Part shown: piece after piece, positions 13,135 through 23,700 of the stretch
Position numbering within the stretch: the stretch's first letter is position 1
Layout of the letters: each line of letters opens with the position of its first letter
Source: Pyxicephalus adspersus
Taxonomy: Eukaryota > Chordata > Amphibia > Anura > Pyxicephalidae
Length of the DNA stretch: 64,000 nucleotides
Assembly (NCBI RefSeq): GCF_032062135.1
Contig: NC_092858.1
Location: 168,577,542 to 168,641,541, forward strand
Direction of reading: 5' to 3'
The notes under the pieces: model-generated
Databases searched by the model: none
Seen by the model: only the letters and a program-made list of their open reading frames with translations
Told to the model about the DNA's origin: nothing
Program-made: the position numbers and the translations under genes

Positions 13135-13637
13135 GTTGTAAACCAACGTACCTCCCAAAAGGAGACAATAAATACTTACCTCTTGTGGATCCCCTACCGT
13201 ATGAGATCTAGGATCACCTGCCTTTCCCTTGAGTACTGCTGTCAGTGTGGAACAGACAAACACCACCTGGGCATTAGCTCGACCCACACGCCCCTTGCTA
13301 CCCTTTGTGGGGAACCCCTAATTTCAGCCGGGAATGCCACCCCATCAATTCAAATGGTGGACCACGGCTTTCATAAGCGTGGGAGATTTAAATTCCAGCA
13401 GGATAATACGGAGTCAACCATTAAGTTAAAAAAAAAACCTCTTTATTGTAAAACAGCTTTCAAAAGTATCTGTAAATCGACGGCTGATTGAGCCGGACAG
13501 ATGTCGATTCTCTACTTAGCTCTTTCGGCCCCCTCTTCCAAGCTACCGTATATGAAGGCCTGGGAAAAGGATTTACAGCCATCATGGGATTTAGAGAAGT
13601 GGATCAAAGTAGCCCGCAACATATCTAAAGTGTCTCT

Positions 13638-14215
13638 TAACCTCCTGGGCGGTTCTTTCCGGATGTATATATCTAAAAGCGAAACAATGTCTTTCATGAA
13701 AATTTATTTTACAGTATAATATAATAGTATGAGTATAATAAAGTTTGAAACACAAAATCATGTCAAAATATTAAATTAAATAATACATTTAATAATAAAC
13801 TTTCACATGATTTTGTGTTTCAAACTTTATTATACTTATACTAATATATTATGCTGTAAAATACATTTTCATGAAAGACAATGTACCTCTTTTAGACACA
13901 TAAATACAGTGTATTGCATTCAGTGCAGTTATTTTGTATTGAATGCAAAACCAAATAATTTGAAATTCCCCTAGTGATGGCTGTACGCACCAAGGTCACC
14001 AGGAACTCCTGGAGAACGTCAGTGCACTCGCCGGGGGACAGATTGACGAAGAGGATGCAGCCAGAGGATGGCAGGACCCTGGAGGATGCCGGAGGACACT
14101 GATGGGGCCAGGTAAGGCATTCTTTTTTCTTTAGCTACCCCGAGTGTGGCTTGGGGTTACCGCTTTTAGCAGGTTTTTTTTACTCCGAGTCACACTCAGG
14201 CTTACTGCTCGGGAG
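13638..14215. mobile_element. MITE-like element inserted in the LINE fragment
   Basis: The edges are inverted versions of TTAACCTCCTGGGCGG and TCGGGAGGGTAA. Inside are a long inverted repeat (13686-13767 with 13806-13884) and CCGAGTGTGGCTTGGGG-type sequences. A related GGTAACCCCAAGCCACAC stretch occurs at 54541-54640. Confidence 0.5.
13686..13884. repeat. Long AT-rich inverted repeat, arms about 80 bp
   Basis: The left arm (TTGAAACACAAAATCATG at its inner end) and the right arm (CATGATTTTGTGTTTCAA) pair nearly perfectly around a loop of about 40 bp, so the transcript would form a long hairpin. Confidence 0.8.
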
Positions 14216-14440
14216 GGTAATGTAAGCTTGATAAAACTGGTTGCGCAGGAACTTTGGAAAAGAGTCTTTGACCTTTTGTCACAGGTGATACACACCCCCC
14301 AGTCTTCTAGTCTGGAGAGTGCTCTCCTAAATAAGATTGACTTGTCCTTGCCGAAATACACAAATATATTTTGCAACCAAATTTTGCGGTGCTGGCGGCC
14401 ATAATTGCACTGACAAGGGCATGGAAATCTCCATCTATCT

Positions 14441-15607
14441 TTATTTATATATAAATATCTATATTATATTTATAAATATTATATATATATTTATAAATAT
14501 CTATATTTAGCTTTAGTAAAGTCTAAATTATATTGGATAATGGCAAACAACAAGCTTACGTGTACTCTCAAAGGTACACCACACATCTTTGAACTTACCT
14601 GGGACCTGTGGATTGGATCGATCACAGCTCCACAACATTGATCCCTACTTGATGTGGATCCCCCCCTCCAGTCCCACCTTCTCTTTCTTTTCATATGTAT
14701 GATGTGATGCATATCATGTATAGTATTACAAAGTTAATCAGCAAGTTTCTCTGTGTCATACTTTAAAAGTGATTTAAATGTTGCACCTATTGTTGTTATT
14801 TATAATTCGTTTGTCCAAATTGACTGGCTGCCTACCTCCATGCACTTTTTTTTGTAGCAGTGTGCAGAATCCAGGAGATGCTAAGACATGCCTGCACTCC
14901 AGTGCTAACATTGCTTGTGATTAGCAAGAGAATATCCCTTATATGTGATCCAATACAAGATTCAATGCATCTTAAATTCTTGCACAAATGCAAATCAGAA
15001 GCCAATATTGAATATCTTTTGCATTTTACCACATTGGCCCCGTTACAGCAATACACGTTGTTAGTGCTTTTAGAATAATGTTTCATATTGGGTGTTGTGC
15101 TGGGGTAACTCACGCACCTAAGATAAGACCTGCTGAATTTTTAGTTCAGGATGCTGCTTTGAGGTTGCCCCATATCAGAATGATTAGCACTGCATTGCAC
15201 CATGCAAATAACAAATGTTACTGTGTATTTCAGTAAGGTGCGTGCTGTCACAGTACTTTATAGTGAATGGGGTCTTCAAGTGTATATAAAGCCAAACGTT
15301 TTCAATTCACATTTTGGGATAGAGTAGGAAACAGTTATATTCCCCATCAAGTGTCCTGATTGGTGGATTTTCCTATGTTCCTGTCCTGCAGGTGCAACAC
15401 GAAATGAGAAAAAAAAATACATAAAGTCTGCACTAGTTAAGGTTTTTAAATTCAGCAACACCCATAACACATGTATACAGTCTTAGGGAATTATTAGTTG
15501 ATACATAGACAGAAGAGAGCTTGTCCCAGATCCACGCATGACCAGGGAATCTGTGTCCTCCCTAGTGTTACCCACCTTGCATTCCCCTGCTGCCAGCACC
15601 AACTCTG
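14441..15607. other. No gene seen
   Basis: AT-rich spacer with a short TA-rich palindromic patch at 14440-14510. No coding exon, TIR or known repeat could be supported. Confidence 0.4.
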
Positions 15608-15999
15608 CTCAGGGATAGGGATGAGCAAGAAGACCTCTGACAGTCTTGCGAAAATTTCCTTGAACTTCTGATGGGTCCACAATATTTTGGCGGACCGATT
15701 TTGCGAATTCCATTAAAGTCAATTGGCTGATTTTAATAGCAAAGCCCCTATACATGTTAGAACCACCAAATTTGCTAGGTATGTGTAGGAGAACAGTGGC
15801 AACAAGAGAGAAATACAAAAGTTCCAAAAGACATTGTGATTTTCCAGAAAATGGCAGCTAAAGTGACAGCAGGCAAATAGAATTTTTGTGTGATGGACAG
15901 CGTACAGAAGGCAGCATAAACATTAGGACATTGAGAAAGGGCGGCACTCCGTGTGAACTCAACCCACTAGCAGCTTTCTCTGCGGTCAAAACAGCAGGA

Positions 16000-16390
16000 G
16001 ACCGCATTGCTAGTTGGCATCGTGATCTGGATGACGTGTTAGGAATGCCACCCATAAAGTTGTGGACAGGTAGCATGCTGATATTAGGCAACAGGATGGA
16101 GTACCAGAGACTGAGCGTGGGTTACAGAGAGTAGGAGCTGTGAGTGGCCCCTGGTCAGCTATTGCCAGGGAGACCGCATTGGTAAGTGTCATGAAGAGCT
16201 GGGTGTAGTGCATGGTCAATGCCACACAGAAGTGTGTGATACAATTTTAGTGAATGGAGTACTGACAGGCAGCAGAAGCAGGAGGAGGCAGTGGGCCCTG
16301 AGACAGAGCATGGACCGCATTGGTAACTGGCATCTAGAGCTGGGTGTACTCCATTGTCAATGCCACCCAGAAGTGTGTAATACAAACATC
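16000..16390. repeat. Sub-repeat inside the hAT element
   Basis: The segment beginning GACCGCATTG recurs at 16000, 16172 and 16313. The last two copies, 141 bp apart, also share AGAGCTGGGTGTA and CAGAAGTGTGT. They are direct repeats with moderate divergence. Confidence 0.65.
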
Positions 16391-17014
16391 TGAAATTTGT
16401 GAATAAATGTAGAAGGGCCAGACCAAGACATTTGGTGCGCCAGCACTGTTGCTGTGGTCTATGGTGCAAGAAGCGGTAGGAAGGTAGACGATATAGCTAG
16501 TTTGCATCATGAAGTGAATGACATGAATGCCAATCCTCAATCTTACATTACTTAGCTGAAAAATTAGGCAAAGGCCATGGTACCTATCAGTTTGGCAGTA
16601 CTGGGGGTTTTCATCTGCAGTTTGTTGGCCTCCTGGAAGCAGCAGATATGTAAAGTATATTGGCACAATGGCAAGCATGATGTTGGCGATGAATGCCACC
16701 CCTGGACGTTGCAATAACTAGAAGAAAATTTCAACCAAGGCAGGTTCAGCTTACAGGGTGTTTGGTGATAGGCAGCCACAGACTCAGCACAGGAGCAGTG
16801 TGGGCTCACAAAGGCATCATGGTTGGCCAGTGAGTCCTTGTGTCAGTCAATCAGTGACATATGCAGTGGGGGTATGATAGTTTTTTAGTTACCGACCTTA
16901 CGTTCATTTTCAAAAAGGTGAGGCGATTGACATTTTCCGGCGACAGTCGTGAACGGTTGACCACTCCGCCAGCGGCACTGAAGGTTCTTTCGGACAGATC
17001 ACTGGATGCCAGGC

Positions 17015-17330
17015 TTCTTTGGTAAATAACAAGAGGTATCAAACACTGAAATATCTATATAGTTGTTTTAGTAGGACAGAAATTTTTCTGGACCAGACGG
17101 GTTTCTTTGGTAAATAGCAAGAGGTATCAAACACTGAAATATCTGAATTTTTTTTAAAGTAGGACAGAAATTTTTTTGTACCACACGGGCTTCTTTGGTA
17201 AAAAGCAAGAGGTATCAAACACTGAAATATCTGTATTTTTTTGTAGTAGGACAGAAACATTTCTGTACCAAACAGGATTCTTTGGTAAATAGGAACAGGT
17301 AGCATGAAAAACTGAAATATCTGTATATAT
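17015..17330. repeat. 88-bp tandem repeat at the transposase end of the hAT element
   Basis: Unit starts with TTCTTTGGTAAAT fall at 17015, 17103, 17191 and 17278, so the period is 88, 88 and 87 bp. Each unit has AAGAGGTATCAAACACTGAA and AGTAGGACAGAAA. The array overlaps the end of the hAT dimerisation-domain coding stretch, so part of the transposase end was tandemly amplified. Confidence 0.85.
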
Positions 17331-17626
17331 ACAGAAGGCTCCTAAACTGTCCCTGTCACAATGTCTCTCCCTGCTTCCCTATATATATGACTGTGCTCAG
17401 ATCTCTCCTGATTGGCTGCTGGGCCTTGCTGTGCATCCTGGGAGCAAATGATTCCCACCGGAAATACTCACCATCACCGCCCCCTGCTTTTTCACTCGTT
17501 CGTTAGGCGGGAACACAACCTCATGGTGAATCACAAGGCTGTTCATGGCTGAACATGTAAGAAATAAAGGCCCGATTGGCCATAAGATTGAACTTAAAAA
17601 TCTCGTCGCTCATCCCTACTCAAGGA

Positions 17627-18177
17627 TCTCAGTCTCTGCTTACCTACCGGTCCATGTCAAATGACTCCCTGTCAGCTGCCCCTTTGCCTAAGAGGACTAG
17701 AGTGTTCCGCAGATGCACTCCACCATCTGGCAAACATGCGAACAGCACCTGAGCTGCCTCCTCTCCAGTACTCCCTCTGATGGTAGGTTAGGATGTCTGC
17801 AGCTCTCATGGCCTCATCCATCACATGACCTTCTCTTTATAAGGAAGTGACTGGCAACAGGAAGTTGCCTGAACAAGGAGTTCCTTTTGGTTCTGCTCTC
17901 AGGTTTCTGCTGTTCCAGTTTGTGCTTCCTGTTCCTGACTTCTTCTGGTACTGACCCCGGCTTGTTTCCTGACTATTCCAGATCGCTTCCTGCCCTGACC
18001 TTTGGCTTATCTGACCATTCTCTGTCTCTCACTTGGACACCATGCTTTTTTTCTGGCACAGGGGCCGCAACCTGGCAGCAGCTTGCTGCAGAGGGTCCAC
18101 CACTCTGCCTTGTGGAGCAGTGACAGAGCTGGGGATTTTTTTTTGCAGCAAATAAGTTATATTGAAAGCAAGTTCTT
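17627..18177. other. No gene seen
   Basis: Relatively GC-richer, pyrimidine-rich spacer between the hAT element and the CR1 fragment. Short open frames exist but show no family pattern and no splice context. Confidence 0.4.
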
Positions 18178-18870
18178 AAAATAAAAAGGTGGTGGTGTCT
18201 ATCTGTATGTGAGAGGTGATCTGAAAGTGAATGTGAAAAAAAAAATTGTTGATAGACTATGTAATGGTGTTGAGACATAATGGTTAAAATTGCATAATTG
18301 ACATGCATAATACACAGTTAATTATTGGAGTCTGCTACAGGCCTCCCAGTGCTAAAGAGGAAATATATAATCAACTATTTGCACAGATAGAAAGGGCTGT
18401 GCAGTCTGGCACAGTGGTAGTGATGGGTGATTGTAACTACCCTGACATTGACTGGGGTAATGGCACTACAGGTACAGCAAAAGGGAGGAAATTTATGAAT
18501 TTAATACAAGATAATTTTATGGTACAGTTCATAGAAGCCCCAACTAGAAATGATGCTCAGCTGGACCTAGTTTTTTCTAAGCATGCATATTTGTTTTACT
18601 AAATGTGCATATAAATGAGAATCTGGATAGCAGTGACTATAATATGATTTCATGTAATGTTAGTTGTAAACAGGAATCAAAAACAGGAAAGATAAACACA
18701 TTCAATTTTAAGAGAGCAACTTTTACATTATCATGGGCTGCACTTTATAACTTTGACTGGGAGACAAAATTGTCCTCAAAGAACACAGAACAGAAATGGG
18801 CATGTTTCAAGTCTGTTCTGCACAGACAAACTGAAAAATATATTCTAATGGGTATAACGTTTAGGAGTAG
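18178..18870 (+). pseudogene. CR1/L2-type LINE fragment, endonuclease domain
   Basis: Peptides in order: GGGVYLYVRGDL (18190 on), then IIGVCYRPPSA, VVVMGDCNYPDIDWG and EAPTRNDAQLDLVFS, followed after a stop by SSDYNMISCNVS. These are the apurinic-endonuclease motifs of CR1-like retroposons (GxxYRPP, GDxNxPDIxW, PTR..LDLVF, SDH-like). At the third motif the usual Asp-Phe-Asn reads Asp-Cys-Asn, and the usual Ser-Asp-His reads Ser-Asp-Tyr. Frames are broken at 18600. The DNA at 18604-18660 matches 51437-51490, so both fragments belong to one family. Confidence 0.8.
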
Positions 18871-19140
18871 TGTTGGTCGAATAGCTCACTATTCGATTCG
18901 GCAGCTATTCGCTCAAATATAGCAAAAAAATTCGGGTGGTCGAATGTCAAAGTCGAACACCATTAAAGTCAATGGGAGGAAAAATTCAGGTTTTTTTCAG
19001 CACTGTATAGAGCTTCTACAGCCTCCAAACGGATGTAAAAAGATACATTATAAAAGGATACATAAAAAGATACATTATAAAAAGATACATAACACTAATA
19101 CATACCCCTGTACTTCACATGAAAATTAAAGAGCAACTGT
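18871..19140. mobile_element. hAT-like terminal fragment
   Basis: TAGTGTTGGTCGAATAGC followed by TTCGAAT-type repeats and CACCATTAAAGTCAATGGG, a pattern seen at the ends of frog hAT elements (compare 15660-15740). It is followed by a short tandem of AAAAAGATACATTAT (19035-19090). Confidence 0.45.
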
Positions 19141-19155
19141 CACATCAATATTAGG

Positions 19156-19587
19156 CTAAAGCTAGGTACACACTTCCAATAATTATTGTTAGAAAATGAA
19201 CGATTACGACCGATCAACGATTNTGCACGATTATACTTGAACAATCATATTGTGCGCAATTCTGTACATGCTGTAACAATATGATCGTTCATATATAATC
19301 CACCAACAGTGTCCACACACTAGATACAATCGTTTGAGCGATGCAGGGAGGGACATGTAAAGGAGAAAGTGTACCGCAGAAACATGCACAATCACTGAAC
19401 GACCGTACACACGATAGATAGTGAAAGATCGTCGGCCAATCAAATCCACCGTGGCAGTCGTTCATTTCCAACGACAATCCTCGTTCATCGGCGTCCTTGG
19501 TCACTTTTTTTTGGCCAATCGATTGTTCATCGGTCGTTCGTCGGTCGTGTTTAATGATAATTATTGGACGTGTGTATGCAGCTTTAG
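19156..19587. mobile_element. MITE with CTAAAGC termini, copy 1
   Basis: The ends are inverted repeats (CTAAAGCTAGGTACACACTT at left; its counterpart GTGTGTATGCAGCTTTAG at right). The interior is rich in inverted ACGATCGTTCGT-like motifs. The same element is at 26810-27240, and a one-ended relic is at 32218-32260. The single ambiguous base of the window (19223) lies here. Confidence 0.8.
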
Positions 19588-19860
19588 TCTACACGGACTG
19601 TTTCCCCAGCGTTTAACCTGAGGCTTTTTAAAGCCCATGTTTGAAGTCCCCATGCATTCCCATGGGCTAATCTACACCAGGACAATTCCTTCAGGCACGT
19701 TTTTGAGCGTTATCTTAAACGTTGCTTGCAACATTTTAAAAATTAAAACGCTGGATAAACGCGGGAAAACGCTTCCATTGAACTCAATGGAGGCTTTTTC
19801 AAGCGTTTTTAAGCTTTTATGAAAGCTTTCATTGAAAACAATGGGGGCTTTTATAAGCAT
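19588..19860. repeat. Short repeat rich in AAGCGTTTT/AAAACGC
   Basis: Short inverted and direct runs (GCGTTTAACCTGAGGC, AAACGCTTCCATTGA, AAGCGTTTTTAAGC) directly after the MITE. It looks like a separate small inverted-repeat element. The family is not recognised. Confidence 0.4.
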
Positions 19861-19861
19861 T

Positions 19862-21660
19862 CGCTGGGTACTTCTTCACATGCCACCACCAGCTGGTACT
19901 CTACATGTGGTGGCTTCCTTTCTTTGGCTTTCTAAGTGTAGAGTCCAGTGTATGGAAACCAGTGAGTTCCACATCGTTGCTCAACTGAAACACTGTAGTA
20001 ACAATCTGAAAGCAAGCAGACCATCATAGTTTGCTTATTTTTGTGGTACTCTATATGAGGGCTAAACCAGCGACTTTGTAGGCTGTACAACAGAGCAATA
20101 GGATAGTTGTAATCCTAAATAAAAGCAATTAGAAAGATCTGGTGAATCTCTACATATTATTCTTTTTAAAACCTAGAGTCTTATTCTGGACATATTTCAT
20201 CAGATTCAGATCAGTTATATTTTAGCTTACATGTACAGTGCTTTTTTAGCTGCTTGGCTGGAATCCAATCACAATTTTAGTATAATCCAGTGTCATCAGA
20301 GATTGTTGTTTGTTAGCATTCCTTGGATAGTTAGCTGAACAATGTATGAGATTCTTTTTTTATTTATCTTTATTTATTATGCACACCTTCATGTTTGACC
20401 TATCAGTAATTTTGTCTCCTTTCGTGAGCATGACACAATCGTACATCCTCATCCAACTTCTGATGAGCCTCAAATTGTCTCAAAAGGCCCATCTTCTTTT
20501 CACTGTATATTTTCAATCTCATTAAAAAATTATTTCAGCATCTCAGTATGATAAAGGTTATTATAACAGATTAGATGTTGGGTTTTCATATAAACCGAGA
20601 ACAGGAGCTACCTAGTGCAGAATAGTAATTCGAATTTTTACACCCACAGCTTGCTTTAAAACTTATCTTATAATTCTGGTCTGCTTCATATTAAATTTTT
20701 AAAAGGAGAGGTTTCTGAAATATTTGTTCTAGCACTGCGGAAAGGTAGCATGCTCATAAAATCTCTCTCTCTCCTCTAAAGCATGTCAGTCTTAATTGTT
20801 TTTTTCCATGTTCCTGTAGCAAGAAACAGCTTAATTAATCCATGTGATATCAACACCAGACTTTCAGTTACAGCTACCAGGAAAAAAACTGTTGGGTGCG
20901 CTAGGACCTTAGAACTACAACTTCTGAGAACCCTTTCCTTACAAACTATGTGTGAGCATGCTCTTGCAAGTCAAGGCTGAGAAGAAGTCATGGATGGGGT
21001 TATGGGGATGAGGAAAAGGATATGTGCTGGAATAAGCATGTAGTTGTCTAGAGACCTGGGCAGGGTTGGCCACCATGTTTTCTGTACAGGAGTGTTGTAC
21101 TATGGAAATGTAAGCCATGTTCAGCTGGCCTTGTTCTGCAATGTAGCTTCAGCTTCTAATAGGAGGAAGGAACATTTATAGCCAATGTATGGTACCATAT
21201 TCTAATCCAAAACCTATATAAGGTATCAAGGAAGGTTGATTGTTCAGGGGCACTTACAGTTAAATTGGCCTTCATCTTACAAGCCAGCTCATCTATTGTC
21301 AGCTGGCCCTTTTCCTGCTCATTTGACAAAGCTTTGATGTAGATAGAATCCTGACAATAGATGATTCCCTCCTTTTCGAACTGCAATATGATTGTTTTTT
21401 CCGCTTCCTTCTCTTTTGCAGTGGAAATATCTCGAATTTTGTCCTGAAAAAAAAACATGAAATAAGGTAATGAGTGTTTAGGTATTAGTTGGTAAATATA
21501 GAAACAAACTGACCACAAGTTTGCAGCATTGAACTCAGACAGGTGATGCCATCCACATTCTTTTTGACACGATTCAGACCCAAAACCTTCAGGCTGATTG
21601 CGTGTAATATATAACTTATTGTTATTGGTTTCAACATATTCAATAAAATTGGTGTGAAAT
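19862..21660 (-). repeat. Inverted, rearranged duplicate of Mx A segment 10.5-12.07 kb
   Basis: Read on the minus strand, blocks match Mx A in the same order. 21660-21444 matches the intron before exon 10753 (shared CCTGAAGGTTTTGGGT). 21443-21258 matches the exon. 21257-21060 matches the intron after it (shared ATAAATGTTCCTTCCTC). About 20976-20953 matches 11135-11158 (shared CTTGCAAGAGCATGCTCACA). 20880-20845 matches 11765-11795. 20790-20740 matches 11873-11920. 19930-19862 matches 12015-12065. Mx A has an extra insert of about 600 bp (the MITE and tails at 11160-11700). The inverted copy has an extra block of about 750 bp at 19990-20740. Confidence 0.85.
21258..21443 (-). pseudogene. Isolated Mx stalk/L4 exon in inverted orientation
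   Basis: On the minus strand an acceptor (TTTTTTTCAG) is followed by 62 codons without a stop and then a donor (GTAAGT). The peptide starts DKIRDISTAKEKEAEKT, contains [17 protein letters not shown] and ends with DELACKM. It corresponds to the 222-nt exon of Mx A (10753-10974) but is 36 nt shorter, lacking the middle of the L4-loop segment. No other Mx exon could be found on this strand nearby: the left side lacks the last exon, and the right side is cut by a hAT fragment. It is therefore most likely a gene-fragment relic, although its splice sites and frame are intact. Confidence 0.85.
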
Positions 21661-21664
21661 ACAC

Positions 21665-22263
21665 TTAATCATCAAGCATGCATCGACAGATAGGCTGCTG
21701 CTGATGGAGCTGGTACTGCTTCTGCCACCCCACGTCCCCAGTCCCCTGACCAGCCAGATTTACCAGCATCTGTTCCAGGACATGAAGCAGTGGAATGACG
21801 TTGCAGCTCAAGAAGGTTTGCGGTGTAGGAGTGGCTGAAGTGCATGCAAAGTTTCCTGGCCATTTTTATGATGTCTTGCAGATGGGTAGAAGACTTCAGG
21901 AACCGCTTGACAACCAGATTGAAGACGTGTCCAATGCAGGGTGCATGGCTCAGCCTTCCTTGACGCAGCGCAGACACAATGTTCTTCCCGTTGTTGGTCG
22001 CCATTGTTCCGATTTGGTTTATTTATAGGGCTGTGACATCACAGGGCTGGCTGGCTGCTGATCGGCTGCATGCATGGCATAATGGGTCATCCCGCCTTCC
22101 CAGAGTTCCTTGCCCCATGTCCTCATACGTGTAGCCGCCATTTTAGGAAAAATTGCGATTCATTACCACCAAGCGCAAGGAAATTTGCATTCGTTGCGAA
22201 TTGAATTTTTCCTGAAATTCGGATCGAATTCTACTTCATCAGGTTCGATTCGCTCATCTCTAG
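21665..22263 (-). mobile_element. Truncated hAT transposon with transposase fragment
   Basis: On the minus strand it begins with a terminal motif CTAGAGATGAGCGAATCG (22263-22246), then a short leader. A transposase piece follows at 22004-21800 (GKNIVSALRQGRLSHAPCIG, FNLVVKRFLK, MARKLCMHFSHS), the hAT catalytic-domain pattern with a Cys-x-x-His-x-x-Asn-Leu core. The other end is missing where it abuts the Mx duplicate. Its frame drifts after about 21800, so it is inactive. Confidence 0.8.
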
Positions 22264-22420
22264 TGTTAATATTTACTTCAGTCTTTTCATTTTTACTAAC
22301 TGTCCCTTAAAGTACTCTAGCTCCAAAGTCACAGATTTCACATTAGGAATTAATAAAGAGGAACAAGTGCACAATCATGTATAATTATTAATAAGCCTTT
22401 TTTTTTATAAAGTTTCATTT

Positions 22421-22660
22421 ATGCAGTTAGTCTGTATAGAGGCAACTGGAGTTTTCATTATTTCCAGTGGAACACTAGATGGCAGCAGAGTGGCTGGAAT
22501 GTCATCTCCTGCCAATAGGAACAGGCCTACAGGTACCATGATTCCTTGCATTAAGTATCATGGATGGGGGTGTTACACGTGTAGTCTCAGCTCTCTACAG
22601 CTCAATGAATTGGCTACAAATAAAGACATTTTGAACGGAGCATGAATTGTAGCCATGGGC
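22421..22660. repeat. Dispersed repeat, inverted match at 53800-54000
   Basis: CACTAGATGGCAGCA, AAGGAATCATGG (in inverse) and GTAGTCTCAGCTCT are shared with 53800-54000 in the opposite orientation. No coding content was seen and the family is unknown. Confidence 0.55.
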
Positions 22661-22663
22661 ATT

Positions 22664-23033
22664 ATGGATCTCTGTAAAAGATAGAAGGATCCTAGTGGGG
22701 ACTAATGCAATAAGAATCAAAAGTCAAAGCAAATAAGTATAATTATCCTGCTGTGTTAGAGTTTTGAATTGAGCCCAAAGGAAGGGATACATTTTTAATA
22801 GAGCAAAGATTTATTCTGCACCATTCGGATAAAGACAGTGCTGTGCAGGCTGCATAAGAACATGGAGTTCATTCTGCTCCATGGGACTTTTGCTTTTTTA
22901 TGTTTTACAGTTCTGTTTGTCTGCTCCAGCTTCTGTTTGTCTGCTTCATAATGCTGAAGCAGTGCAATGTTGTAAAACACATTGCTTCAAATGTAACTGC
23001 ATTTTTGTAAAAAAATATCTTTTTATTGACAAT
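22664..23033. other. No gene seen
   Basis: AT-rich spacer; a 20-bp-scale direct repeat of GCTCCAGCTTCTGTTTGTCT occurs near 22915-22945. Nothing else could be supported. Confidence 0.4.
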
Positions 23034-23351
23034 TTACACTCTAACAACCAGTAGATATAACCACAAAACAAAGCAATCGTTCCTATCAACAGGAACCTCG
23101 GTTTCGGTCTTTAGCTTGCCCTCATCTGTTTCCGATGATGAATCACTGTCTTCATATATTGCCCCATCCTCAGTTCCATCTATGGCATGTGAAATTTTCT
23201 TCGCTCTTTGTTTCTTTGCTCTTCCTGCTGCTGTCAAATTGTCCCCAAAAGACTTCATGCATTGGTTCCAAGCGCAAAAAGTGGGAAATGCAAGTAAAAA
23301 AAATCTACTACCATTGTTTTTAGACCCCAAATTTTTTGAAACAAAGTGCAT
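23034..23351 (-). other. Unrecognised open frame, 105 codons
   Basis: The minus-strand frame has a mixed-charge middle (GRAKKQRAKKISHAID, then an acidic serine-rich run DSDSSSETDEGKL) and a hydrophobic end. The charge pattern is unusual for random spacer and could be a decayed retrogene or transposon protein. No introns, poly(A) tail or family motif were found. It is reported only as a candidate. Confidence 0.2.
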
Positions 23352-23411
23352 CTTATACAGATTAGCTTTGTTTTAAAAACATTTGGATTTGCATGCTTTA
23401 ATCCACTATGG

Positions 23412-23700
23412 CAGGGGTCCCCAACCCCCAGGTCTGGCTCTGACCAGTGTACTCCCCGGCAGGTCGGGAGAAGAACCCCGCTTTGGGGGGTGCACCAGCC
23501 AGAGCTGCGGACTACGTCTCCCAGGGACATTGCAGGCCCAGGGCGGTGGGAGGGTTGTGTCTCTGGATGTAACTCGCCCACTCTCCCATCGCAGGTCGGA
23601 GCCTGGGTGAGCTCTGGCATCATGACGTCACTCTGAGGGGGAGGTTTCTTTCCCTTTGAGTGACATATGGCTCCCTGCCCATGCACAGCCTCGAGTCAGT
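23412..23700. mobile_element. hAT-like MITE, CAGGGGTCCCCAACC end
   Basis: The left end CAGGGGTCCCCAACC equals the right end of the element at 40961-41296 in inverse. Shared internal blocks include GGGGTGCACC, CCACTCTCCCAT and CATGACGTCACTCT. A right terminal repeat was not found, so the copy is truncated. Confidence 0.65.

Larger units (their letters stand above)
13501..14440 (+). pseudogene. L1/Tx1-like LINE ORF2 3' fragment, split by a nested insertion
   Basis: Two separated coding pieces resemble the C-terminal end of L1-clade ORF2. The first is at 13501-13637 (peptide with KAWEKDLQ and WIKVARNISKVS). The second is at about 14216-14410 (peptide with ELWKRVFDLLSQ and ALLNKIDLSLPKYT). Between them lies about 580 bp of palindromic, non-coding DNA. 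The match rests on recognising the L1 pattern of a WEKDL-like motif followed by an LL-x-L-P tail. No intact reading frame remains. Confidence 0.45.
15616..17618 (-). mobile_element. Degenerate 2.0-kb hAT transposon
   Basis: The 11-bp terminal inverted repeat TAGGGATGAGC occurs at 15616-15626 and, inverted, at 17608-17618. It is flanked by near-identical 8-bp repeats (CTCAGGGA at 15608-15615, CTCAAGGA at 17619-17626). On the minus strand near 17030-16880 a peptide with SSDLSERTFSAAGGVV and RLSPENVNRLTFLK is the hAT C-terminal dimerisation domain. The rest of the transposase is lost and the element is filled with internal repeats, so it is inactive. Confidence 0.85.

Noticed and set aside
16334..16714. 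126-codon minus-strand open frame
   Set aside because: Falls within the internal sub-repeats of the hAT element and does not resemble the transposase.
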